Of a stretch of 64,000 bases of DNA, positions 42,082-51,100 are shown piece after piece. This DNA comes from Caballeronia sp. dw_19. GTDB lineage: Bacteria; Pseudomonadota; Gammaproteobacteria; Burkholderiales; Burkholderiaceae. The position numbers and the translations under genes are program-made. The notes beneath the pieces were generated by a model. The model ran no database searches. It was not told the origin of the DNA and saw only the letters and a list, made by a program, of their open reading frames with translations. The stretch covers positions 124,001 to 188,000 of the forward strand of contig NZ_JAAVUQ010000013.1 of the NCBI RefSeq assembly GCF_018449515.1. Direction: 5' to 3'. Position 1 is the first letter of the stretch, and every line of letters starts with the position of its first letter.

Positions 42082-44490
42082 ATGATCATCAGCCCTCCGT
42101 TCCTGCCTGAAAGCGGCGCAAGCACGCCGAGTACGACTGTGATTGATCCAATGATGGATGCAGCCGACAAACTCGAACTCGCCCACGGCATTTATCCACT
42201 TGCAATGGATCGTCGCCGGCACATGGGCGTGCATTTGTCTCCGGTCCTGCTCAACGAAAAGGTGCGCGCGATTGCCGATGGCGACGTCGTCGCTTACCGG
42301 GTGTGCCAGCACGCCATCGAAGGCAGTCCTGGTTCAGCCGACAGCAGCGCGGGTTTCGTTTTGCTCAAGCACTCGACAGAAACGGGCGATGGCCGCGTAC
42401 TGGCGTTCTATTCGCTGTATATGCATTTGCTGGAGTTTGATCGGTATAAGGACTACGGAACCTCGCAGAGCATTCTGCCGGCATTCATGCAGGTTTGCTC
42501 GCCTGGACCAGATATGGAGCCGCCCGTCGCGCCTCCGGCGCAATCAGGGACGGCCGGCCAGAGGGTCTATCGCAAGGACGTCCTCGGGCTAACGGGAAAA
42601 TGTCATGGTCAACGCCATGTGCACTTCGAAATCTTTATGACGAAGCATGACTTCGATGCCTATTTTGACGCGACGCCGTTGGGGAAAACGCAACTCACCA
42701 CGCCCACAAAACCCGACTGCTGGGGCAGTACCTATTACGTCATCAATGACGCACACGCCTTTTTTCGCGTGCCGGTCAACGACGCCATGGATCGCAATAA
42801 CAAGTTGCACGGCATCGCGTTCCCACCGCTGACTGATGGGAGTTTGCCGGCAAACCACACGCTGTATGTCGAGGCTTACTTCCATCTTGGTCAGCGCTGT
42901 ACCCGTTCGTGGCTCGATAAGGGTGACGGTCATCCCATCCGGCTGACCGGCTCTCCTGTGACTGATTCGACGAGTGACTACGAATACGATCTCTACAAGC
43001 GAGCAACTGCGCTTTATCCGACCTGTCCCAGTGACGGCTACGAGATGCTCAGGTTTGGCCGGATACTCGGCACGCCGGCCAAGTTGCAGGATCCAGCCAG
43101 CCGTACAACGTGGATATCCGTCGTGTTCGACGAAGAGGGTACGCAGGGCTATGTGAATATCGCTGAAGAAACGATCCAGAAACTGTCCGATGCCGATTTT
43201 CCATTCTTTACTGGATGGAAGAAACTCAGTGCAGGTGAAGGGCCTTTCGATGCTGATGGTTTGTGCGATATCAATTCGTTGAAAACATTGCTAGGCGACG
43301 TCGAGGCGGAATCTGTTGTGTCCGATGGGAGCGTCGAGGGCACGGCCAATGCCAACGAGCGCGTCAAAGAAGAACAACTTATCGCTTACGTGACATCACA
43401 TGCCGATGCGCGCACGCAATTGCGCGGCTTTGTGTGCGAAGCGCCGAGCGAATGGGACGGCGCAAACCACGAGGCGCGGTACGCCAAGCTCAAGCAACCC
43501 GGTGAGTTCTACCGGAACAATCCCGACGGGTATACGGACTTCATGCGTCTGTTGGATCAGTTTCAATTCTGGGATAGCACGAAGCTGCCACCTGGTGAAA
43601 AACTGTGGTTCTTCCATCCGCTTGAGTTCATTCGCCATTTCAGGAAATGTGGGTGGTTGAGTTTGGACGAGTACGCAATGACGTTTCCCCGGCACATGTT
43701 TTACACACAGACGGGAAATCCTCGGCTTGCGATTACTGAATCGAACCCAACGTACTCAATCGGAAAACTAGAAGCAGGCGGCCGGATTGCCGCCCATGCG
43801 GTCGCGCTAAATAAATGTATTGGGAAATATTTGGGGAACAGCAAGCAGCGAATCACCATCTTCCTCGCTCAGGTGCTTTTAGAAACGGCTCAATGGAGAA
43901 ATCTCACCGGAGCAAAAAGACTCATGCACGAATGGGGCTTTGGTCAGTATTCGACCGCTAACCCTGCGACCAAATACTACGGCCCCTTCTACGGCCGCGG
44001 GATCATGCAATTGACTTGGGCCGGAAATTATAAGCAATATGGTGAATTCCGATCACTACCCAGCAATACCGGCGCGTACACCGAACGTCTCTCGGGCGTG
44101 CCTCCGCGAATAACGCCAACGTCACGTCACTATACTGCGAATCCTAGCGACGGAGGGCATCTAGTACCGTGGTTTCCGCGGTACGATCCTGATTCGGTCG
44201 GCGAAGAGATTGATAAAGCGTGTGATTCTGGTGGATTTTATTGGGTATCCAAACCGTTCTCAGAGGGAATTAATATCAGCAGGGTTTCTGACAGACCATA
44301 TTCTGCCTCTAACATTGGCTTCATTAACCGCCTGGTCAATGGTGGCGGTAATGGATATTATGAGAGGCAAGCGTATTCTTTGTATATTCATATGAGACTG
44401 TCTGACGTCATCGATGGCACTTTAGACGCACTGGTTGCGCCGCCATCGCCTAAAAATCGCATCCGCGTAAATTTCGATTCGCCCGAGTGA
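42082..44490 (+). CDS. Predicted T6SS peptidoglycan-hydrolase effector: M23-like plus GH19-like domains
   Basis: This is an 802-residue protein. Residues about 30-200 resemble an M23/LytM fold: RRHMGVHLSP (His47, His51), FYSLYMHLLEF and GQRHVHFEIF (His179, His181). A middle part (about 280-390) may be SH3-like (TTWISVVFDEEGTQGYVNIAEE). Residues about 580-790 resemble GH19/lysozyme-like muramidases: FLAQVLLETAQW with candidate catalytic Glu601, and YGPFYGRGIMQLTWAGNYKQYG (634 on). No signal peptide is present, which fits delivery on the preceding VgrG. The 3' third is visibly AT-richer than the 5' part. The next gene, three bases later, encodes an exported protein suited to be immunity. Enzyme activity is inferred, not shown. 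Confidence 0.82.
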   Translation: MIISPPFLPESGASTPSTTVIDPMMDAADKLELAHGIYPLAMDRRRHMGVHLSPVLLNEKVRAIADGDVVAYRVCQHAIEGSPGSADSSAGFVLLKHSTETGDGRVLAFYSLYMHLLEFDRYKDYGTSQSILPAFMQVCSPGPDMEPPVAPPAQSGTAGQRVYRKDVLGLTGKCHGQRHVHFEIFMTKHDFDAYFDATPLGKTQLTTPTKPDCWGSTYYVINDAHAFFRVPVNDAMDRNNKLHGIAFPPLTDGSLPANHTLYVEAYFHLGQRCTRSWLDKGDGHPIRLTGSPVTDSTSDYEYDLYKRATALYPTCPSDGYEMLRFGRILGTPAKLQDPASRTTWISVVFDEEGTQGYVNIAEETIQKLSDADFPFFTGWKKLSAGEGPFDADGLCDINSLKTLLGDVEAESVVSDGSVEGTANANERVKEEQLIAYVTSHADARTQLRGFVCEAPSEWDGANHEARYAKLKQPGEFYRNNPDGYTDFMRLLDQFQFWDSTKLPPGEKLWFFHPLEFIRHFRKCGWLSLDEYAMTFPRHMFYTQTGNPRLAITESNPTYSIGKLEAGGRIAAHAVALNKCIGKYLGNSKQRITIFLAQVLLETAQWRNLTGAKRLMHEWGFGQYSTANPATKYYGPFYGRGIMQLTWAGNYKQYGEFRSLPSNTGAYTERLSGVPPRITPTSRHYTANPSDGGHLVPWFPRYDPDSVGEEIDKACDSGGFYWVSKPFSEGINISRVSDRPYSASNIGFINRLVNGGGNGYYERQAYSLYIHMRLSDVIDGTLDALVAPPSPKNRIRVNFDSPE

Positions 44491-44493
44491 GAA

Positions 44494-44961
44494 ATGATGA
44501 AAATATGTCGTACTTTAAGGATCATATTAATCCTATTTTTATTTCACGACTCATGGGCATTGGCAACTACACTTGAATTCTCACCGGACCCGAAAATTCG
44601 TGTATTCCTGTCGATTAACGGAAATACACTCTCCTACAGAATAGTTGGACAACACGTAGTTGTTGATCAAATAGTATTTGAAACTGAAAAGAAAATTCAT
44701 TTAGAAATTGAAGATTACAATTTTAGCGGGAAAAAAAATATTTCGGTCTGGTATATTGACGATGGAATGGGCACTACTACAATTCACAGAGTTTTCCTGT
44801 ATTCGATCAAAAAGAAAAATTTTGTTGAATATTTTCCCGTATGCGGAGATCAATTTATTAACTTAATAGTTGATAAAAAAACGAAGACTTTGAGAAGCAC
44901 TTACTTTGCAGACAACATACCAAAACTGTGCTCTTCTCGGCTACCCAGGAAGGTAAATTGA
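44494..44961 (+). CDS. Exported protein, candidate immunity to the cell-wall effector
   Basis: This 155-residue protein has a Sec signal peptide (MKICRTLRIILILFLFHDSW, cut probably after ALA) and a mature, strand-rich part of about 130 residues with two or three Cys near the end. I recognise no family. The gene is strikingly AT-rich (runs such as AAAAAAAATATTTC) compared with its neighbours, which suggests recent acquisition. Its position three bases after the effector and its periplasmic destination match known T6SS immunity proteins for peptidoglycan hydrolases. The role is inferred from context. Confidence 0.72.
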   Translation: MMKICRTLRIILILFLFHDSWALATTLEFSPDPKIRVFLSINGNTLSYRIVGQHVVVDQIVFETEKKIHLEIEDYNFSGKKNISVWYIDDGMGTTTIHRVFLYSIKKKNFVEYFPVCGDQFINLIVDKKTKTLRSTYFADNIPKLCSSRLPRKVN

Positions 44962-45168
44962 TTTTTGCATTTTAACCAGCGTAGGCGCCATCACTGCCAG
45001 ATGAACATAGCCGGAGCGTGACAATTTGCTAAGCATCTTGTCGTCGTTACTTATTTCCATAAATTAATCAGTCGATCCACCATAAAACCGGCGTGACTCA
45101 AATAGCCGGAACGTTGAGCCCGTCTTTCGGTCGGTCAGTGGCGCCTGTGGCTGGCGCACGTCAGCATA

Positions 45169-45198
45169 TTTGTTACACATATTTATATGTGTAACAAA
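45169..45198. promoter_or_regulatory. Perfect AT-rich palindrome (14-bp arms, 2-bp centre)
   Basis: The arm TTTGTTACACATAT is mirrored exactly by its inverse complement around TT. It lies about 50 bp upstream of the second exported gene. It could be an operator for a dimeric regulator or a hairpin that ends the upstream transcript; no T-run follows. Confidence 0.6.
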
Positions 45199-45248
45199 CG
45201 AAGCATGCCCACGACGGGTGGACTGGTGCGTCAAACGGAGAATAAGCA

Positions 45249-45944
45249 ATGATTCGTAACGTCATCGTATTAACTGCATTGCTCTCGAGTGCGATTGCCC
45301 ATGCGCAATCGTCAGTTGATGCTGTTCCTCTCAGCGGTTATGGAATGAACGTTGCTAGTCCAAAAGTGAAGGAGCAATGTGGCTTGTCGATAAGCACTCC
45401 CGTTTTGAAAAGTATCTCTGATCAAATTATCGGATTTGGTTGTACAGGCTCTTTTGAAAACGGTGAGCGCGCCGTCATGGAAATGGATTTTCAATATGAT
45501 CCGAATTTCGATACCCGAGGTGGCGGTAACATTAGCTTTGTGGTCGAAAAAATCGGTCTCTATAAAAAAATAGCTGCTGGGGGGGACAGCGTGTTTCAGT
45601 TGAAGCCCGGCGATAAAGTGCCGACCCTAGCGTCAGACTTCGCATACAAAAAATCAAACTGTGGCAACCCGGTAACCAAAACACGTGTAATGCCTATTCA
45701 AGGCGCCAACTGGCGCGGCTGGATCGCAGAGGAGACGTTCGCTAAAGCACGTGGCAGTTGCAAACCAGCTAAGGAATATACGTCCAGTTATCGCTGCATC
45801 CATGTCATGGTTGGAAATACCAGCATGAATGCGCAACTAGATGGCGTGTGTCTTCTACGCAAGCGTGAATTGACCTTGAAACATGGGTTCAGTTACGACC
45901 TTTTTATGAATATGCTCAGGACGCTCCGTTTCACCGATGAATGA
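45249..45944 (+). CDS. Exported protein of unknown function in the T6SS effector region
   Basis: This 231-residue protein has a clear Sec signal (MIRNVIVLTALLSSAIAHA-Q). The mature part contains several Cys (EQCGLSI, GFGCTGSF, KKSNCGNP, RGSCKP, YRCIHV, DGVCLL), which could form periplasmic disulfides. No family is recognised. GGAG precedes its ATG, and its end overlaps the next gene by eight bases. Composition is AT-richer than the T6SS core genes. It may be a further immunity protein or the relic of another effector module. Confidence 0.7.
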   Translation: MIRNVIVLTALLSSAIAHAQSSVDAVPLSGYGMNVASPKVKEQCGLSISTPVLKSISDQIIGFGCTGSFENGERAVMEMDFQYDPNFDTRGGGNISFVVEKIGLYKKIAAGGDSVFQLKPGDKVPTLASDFAYKKSNCGNPVTKTRVMPIQGANWRGWIAEETFAKARGSCKPAKEYTSSYRCIHVMVGNTSMNAQLDGVCLLRKRELTLKHGFSYDLFMNMLRTLRFTDE

Positions 45945-46602
45945 TTTGAGAAAAATTGCAGCGTGGATTTCACTGATTTCTTTGGCTGCGTTGCTGCTCT
46001 TCGGTTCCGCGATGGCGCATGAATCGCAGACTGACTACCGCGCCGGCGGTAATCATTTGGATGTAACAAGCAACGGAAAATTGCATACGTGCTTGTTGGA
46101 CAGAAAAATTGGTATTGCAGTAGAAAGCTTCGACAAATCAGCAGTAATGGTCTCCGATCGAGGGTATGTATCCACAGCGGCATTGAATCGATGTACGTCC
46201 GACATCCCCGTACATGTTTCGCTGATTCCGTCGGGTGTTGGAGTTCTCGCTGATATAAATTTGAGGAAACGTTTATATGTTTCCGTCGATTTTGTAAGTG
46301 TGCAACCTTTCACATATTTAGCTACGGTTGCTCGCCTAAACAGCTCACGTAATATGGTTACTTTGGACGGAGCATACATTTCCGGAAAAAAATTATCCGA
46401 ATCGCAAAGATATTCATTCGGAAGTTCTGGCGACGCGGGTTCTGCTGTGATTTCACCCGATGGTAGGTATGTAGCTCCATCAGGGAAAATAAATTGTGGT
46501 CCGTACGGAAGTCCTGGAGTATGGGATATAGCAAAGAACAAGCGCGTTGTAACGGACGATGATTCGTGTTCTGCTTTGTTTGAAGTTAAAGGAAATAAAT
46601 GA
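45937..46602 (+). CDS. Exported or membrane-anchored protein of unknown function in the T6SS effector region
   Basis: This 221-residue protein begins with a hydrophobic segment (IAAWISLISLAALLLFGSAMA) that is a signal peptide or anchor, followed by a mostly beta mature part. Repeated short strands such as VMVSDRGYVSTAALNRC and AVISPDGRYVAPSGKINCG recall propeller-like blades, but no family is assigned. It overlaps the upstream gene by eight bases and the PAAR gene by four (ATGA), so all three are co-translated. A periplasmic protein tied to a PAAR gene could be another immunity factor. Confidence 0.7.
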   Translation: MNDLRKIAAWISLISLAALLLFGSAMAHESQTDYRAGGNHLDVTSNGKLHTCLLDRKIGIAVESFDKSAVMVSDRGYVSTAALNRCTSDIPVHVSLIPSGVGVLADINLRKRLYVSVDFVSVQPFTYLATVARLNSSRNMVTLDGAYISGKKLSESQRYSFGSSGDAGSAVISPDGRYVAPSGKINCGPYGSPGVWDIAKNKRVVTDDDSCSALFEVKGNK

Positions 46603-46856
46603 AGAACCCCATCCGCGTCGGTGACGCACTGGAAAACGGCGGCCGCGTGACAAGCGGTTCCCCGGACATGGATTTCGCGGGTCGCCGTATCGCTCGCAAA
46701 GGCGACTCAGCCCTTTGCGACCAGCATGGTGAGACGACCATCGCCGAAGGCCATTCGTTTTTCAACGACAAAGGCAAACCAATCGCCTTGCATCATCATC
46801 GATGCGTGTGCGGTTGCCGTCTGCTCTCATCCCTCCACAACGTGAACATCGCTTAA
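46599..46856 (+). CDS. PAAR-domain T6SS spike-tip protein
   Basis: This 85-residue protein is a compact PAAR domain: VGDALENGGRVTSGSPDMDFAGRRIARKGD, the LCDQHGETTIAEGH segment, and a Cys/His-rich end (HHHRCVCGCRL) able to bind the zinc at the cone tip. It sharpens the VgrG trimer and can carry cargo. It has no C-terminal toxin extension. It is joined to the upstream exported gene by an ATGA overlap. Confidence 0.92.
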   Translation: MKNPIRVGDALENGGRVTSGSPDMDFAGRRIARKGDSALCDQHGETTIAEGHSFFNDKGKPIALHHHRCVCGCRLLSSLHNVNIA

Positions 46857-48187
46857 ACGTGCCGGTCGACCTCACTCCTGGCGGTCCGCCCAGCCAATAT
46901 CCTAAGCGCCGGCTGAGCCGTGTGTGGTGGATTGTGATCTGGGCGTTGTTCTGTTCGATTGGTGCTGGTCTTGCCCTTCTTTTGTGGCCCACTGCGATGC
47001 CGGCGCAAGGCGCCCGGTTCTGGTTTTGCGTTATAGGTGCGCCCAATGCAGCGTTCCTGATGGTCCTCGGCTGTGCGCGGGCAACGTACGAGACTACATA
47101 TCTACGTGCGCTTTATCGCAATCAGCATCGTCAAAAATGGCGTCGTGCGCGCATTGCTCACGCGCAAAGGCCGCTCTACGTATTAGCGCACGCTTATTAT
47201 CTGCCGCTGGCCGATGGCACTCTGGCGACCACGATCGTCGCGGGTAAAACAGTCATGACAACACAGTCGCCACGGAACGGGGCCGGACATATTCTCCACT
47301 CCCGCTTGACAGATATCGAACCGATCGCCGAACCCGGCCCCGACGACGAAAACGACTCCTTCAACGGGGATAGCGCGGTCGATACCGCCCGTCCGCCGAC
47401 AGTTGCACAAGCGAAACCGGACGGCTTCCACCACGTTGTCACGAACGTGCTTACGCCTCTTGTAGATACGCTTTACACGCTTTCGCGACTTGGGAAGAAG
47501 TACACGCCCGTCGTACGTCTCGCTACCGCCGATGCCAACACCGCAGCGATACGCCTAGACCATGTTCGCAAAGCGCTGTCTCAACTCGGTTTACCATCGA
47601 TCGAATGCGATGTCGCAGCGTCCAACAAGGGATTGACGCTCATCGATGACTGGCTCGATGAAGGAGAAAAACAGCCCCTGCTGGTGATAGCAGCTGAGTG
47701 GTACGACACTCCGCCACCATCAGGAAGCACAGAGGGCGGTGTCGCGATGTTATTTGGGGTGGATGCGTCGATCGGTTCTCTTACTGCGGTCGGCACGATG
47801 CATCGGCCCGTGATGACGAACCTCGATATCCAAAGCAGCGCAATTCAGGCGCTTGCGACAGCTGCGCTTTGGGGTCACGCGCCTCCTCCGGAAGTCCGTC
47901 ACGCGTGGGTAAGCGGCCTTGATTCAAACTACGATCAACCGCTTGCAGCCGCGCTTAAAGGTGCATCGTTTTCAGGTCTTGCTGACTCGTCCGCCATACA
48001 TGAACCGGACCGGATCATTGGTCACATCAGTTCAGGGGCTGCTTGGCTTGCCATCGCAGCAGCCCTCGAATCAGAGGTTGAAGGTCCGCAACTTATTCTC
48101 GATCAAACCCAGACGGTCCAATCGGCCATCCTCTACGCGCATCCGTCCCTTAAGCATGAAAATCGAGCCGAACTTGAAGAACATTAA
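46802..48187 (+). CDS. T6SS-cluster inner-membrane protein of unknown function
   Basis: This protein has 461 residues from ATG 46802, or 442 from GTG 46859 directly after the PAAR stop; the latter avoids a 55-base overlap. Two membrane segments lie near the start (VWWIVIWALFCSIGAGLALLLW and FWFCVIGAPNAAFLMVLGCA). A large alpha/beta soluble part follows with LPSIECDVAASNKGLTLIDDWLDEG and QPLLVIAAEWYD. No known family was recognised. It precedes tssM and overlaps it by 32 bases, so the two are tightly linked and it may be an accessory of the membrane complex. Confidence 0.78.
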   Translation: MRVRLPSALIPPQREHRLNVPVDLTPGGPPSQYPKRRLSRVWWIVIWALFCSIGAGLALLLWPTAMPAQGARFWFCVIGAPNAAFLMVLGCARATYETTYLRALYRNQHRQKWRRARIAHAQRPLYVLAHAYYLPLADGTLATTIVAGKTVMTTQSPRNGAGHILHSRLTDIEPIAEPGPDDENDSFNGDSAVDTARPPTVAQAKPDGFHHVVTNVLTPLVDTLYTLSRLGKKYTPVVRLATADANTAAIRLDHVRKALSQLGLPSIECDVAASNKGLTLIDDWLDEGEKQPLLVIAAEWYDTPPPSGSTEGGVAMLFGVDASIGSLTAVGTMHRPVMTNLDIQSSAIQALATAALWGHAPPPEVRHAWVSGLDSNYDQPLAAALKGASFSGLADSSAIHEPDRIIGHISSGAAWLAIAAALESEVEGPQLILDQTQTVQSAILYAHPSLKHENRAELEEH

Positions 48188-51100
48188 AGAGCTGTCGCAT
48201 CCCGATCCAGTCGATCAGCCCGTTTCTGACGTGCCGAAAATTGGGGTTTGGGGCATTGCGCTAGTGGTCGCCGTGCTTGCCTGTCTTGCACTATGCGTCG
48301 TCTGGTTCGCTAGCAACTGGGTACACATCTCTCGTCTTGAAGAGAAGCAGGTCGCCACGCTTTGGATCCTTGCTACTGCCTCAGTGCTTTTCCTGCTCAC
48401 CCTATTTGGCTCGCGTACCGGCGCGTTCTACGCTGCCGGCGCCGTTTTCGGTGCGCAAACCGGAGTTACAGCGGCGTCGCCGACGGTCAGCGGCGATGGA
48501 ACGATGCACGAGCTTCGTGAGCAACTCAGTTCGGAATTGGGCTGGCGTTGGCGCTATCGCCGCCCGTGGTTACTGTTGACTGGCGATGACCCAACCATTG
48601 GACGGATACTGCCCGCCGCTACCGCCCATAGATGGCTCATCACGGACGATGCAGTGCTTCTTTGGAACAAGACTGGCCCCGATAGCCGACCAGATGACGA
48701 TTGGCTTCGAGAGCTATATAAGCTTCGCCGCAATCGCCCGATTGATGCGGTGGTACTTGTTCTAGATGGCAGTACCGATCTGACGCTGCAACGGCGCAGC
48801 ACGAATGCGCACAGCGTGACCCTTTCGCGCATCGCCAACGTGCTGCATTGGTCTGCGCCGGTGTACGTGCTCGATGTCGCTAAAACGGATGCCTTCAACA
48901 ACGGTCGCACAGCCTTACTCGGGTGTGAATTCGCGCCTGACGCCAACGAGCGTTCGATCGAATCGAGCTTGCTTGAGTTGCGTAGCCGTATCGGGCATAT
49001 GAGCGTTGGGCAATTGATTCGGAGCTTTAAAGACCGGTACAGTAATCAACTGTCGCAACGACTCGATACACGTAGCGCGCCGCTCGCCGCGTTGATCGCG
49101 TCATTGGCAAATCGCAAGGCGCGGCATCAATCCGTGAGCGGTGCGTTCTTCGCACCTTTTCCGGTTGCCGTTGATGCAGGCGTGGTCGTCGATTCAAACG
49201 CGCTCACCAGCGCCGATCTGCCGCTATGGAACCACCTGGCGACAATCGTACGCAAGCAACGTGGCCGACGTATGGGCTGGCATCCGATCACTGTGTTCTC
49301 GACCATCGCACTGACCGTCATCGGCCTATGGATCGCGGGCATGGTGCTGTCAGGCATGACGAATGGCCGTGACCTGATCGAAGCACGGCAGACGATCCAA
49401 ACGTTCAAGAACGCACCCGATCCCGCTGCACGTTTGCAAGCGTTGCTCGCGCTGCAACAGCAGATCGGCCGCTATGAGCCGCGTGTGACCCATCAGCCGC
49501 CGTTGTGGAGTCGCTTCGGCCTAAATCAGGACACATCGGTCGTTGCCGCGCTCTGGGCGCCCTATGCCGCCGCGAGCCAATCGATCTTGATCACACCCAT
49601 CCAGCAAAACCTTGAAGCGACGCTGGTCGACCTCAGCCAGATGCAAACTGATTCACTCGACGACCACGCCAACGCTGCCGCTTTGGACGGTCATAAAGCA
49701 CTCAAGACGTACTTGATGCTCGCCGATCCAAGCCGTGTCGACGCAGGGTTCATCACTCCGCAACTCATGCATTACTGGAGCACGAACGCAAACGTTTCCG
49801 TCGGCGCGAAGCTGGATATCTCTGAACGACTGGCGGGGTTCTATGCGCAACACCTGAAAGCCCACGACGCATGGCGCATCCAGCCGCGTGCCGAACTGGT
49901 GAACGCATCGCGTCAGACGTTGTTGTCGGTGATCGGCACGCGTAATTCCGAGGACACGGTTTATCAGAGCGTGTTGGCAGGAGTCGGCAACAAGTACCCG
50001 GACCAGACGCTTGCATCACTTACGGCAGGCACCGATACGCGCGGACTCATCCGTACGAGCGTCACCGTTCCGGGCGTCTACACGCGGCAAGCGTACGAGG
50101 GCTACGTCGCAGCGGCCATCACTGAAGCCGCCAAGAGCCGCGATATCACGCGCGATTGGGTGCTCGCCAACAATGACCCATCCGCGAGCCCCGTTGACCC
50201 TGCGCAAGCCTCATCAACCGATGCGCTCGAACTCGCCCTCACCACGCAGTATTTCAACGATTACGCCGAACACTGGCAGGCGTTCATGAACGCGCTGCAG
50301 TGGCGATCCGCGCCGAATATCCCTGCTGCCATCGAACAGATGAAACTGCTCGCCGATGCGCGTCAATCGCCGGTTATCGCGTTGATGAAGTCACTCGACT
50401 ACCAAGGCACGGCGGGTATGCGTCAGGCGTCGTTGTCGGACACGTTGGTCGCCAAGGCGCAGAATATCTTTGGCAAGAAAGATGATCCGCAAGCAGCAGC
50501 AATCGCCAGCGACGCGGGACCGCTATCGGCGTCGTTCGGACCCGTGCTTCGCTTGATCGGACAGATCAGTGAAACGTCAACACCTAAAGGCGCCATACCG
50601 CCAAGCGATGTCAGCCTGCAGCGCTACCTCGAACGCGTCACCGCGCTTCGACTGAAACTCCAGCAACTGAGCAACGGCACCGATGGCGACGCCCAAGCCC
50701 GCCAACTCGCGCAAGCGCTCTTCCAGGGCAAGGGCTCAGAACTCGCCGATACCCAAGCGTACGCGCAACTCATCGCCGCGAGCCTCGGCGCGCAATGGTC
50801 CGGCATGGGCGACGCACTCTTCGTGCGCCCCGTCGCGCAAGCCACGCAGATCGTGTTGCAACCGGCGCAGGCAAGTCTGAACGATGCATGGCGACAATCG
50901 ATCGTCGCGAACTGGAACAGGTCATTTGCGGGTCGTTATCCATTCGATAACACCGACAACGACGCATCCATTCCAGAGCTGGCCCGCTTTCTCAGACCGC
51001 AAGGCGGATTGATATCGGCGTTCCTGAGCTTGCAACTTGCAGGTGTGCTGGAATTGCAGGGCGACCAGTGGGTGGAAACCAACACGCGCGGTGGCGCATT

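Noticed and set aside
45169..45198. CRISPR array or attachment site
   Set aside because: There is only one palindrome with no regularly spaced copies, and no integrase or cas gene is nearby.
45064..45249. Leftward 61-codon frame in the effector region
   Set aside because: It reads through the 30-bp palindrome, shows no domain or signal, and is probably fortuitous in AT-rich DNA.
47919..48155. Upstream extension of the tssM frame
   Set aside because: It overlaps the preceding gene in another frame and lacks similarity to TssM; the membrane protein start at 48156 fits better.
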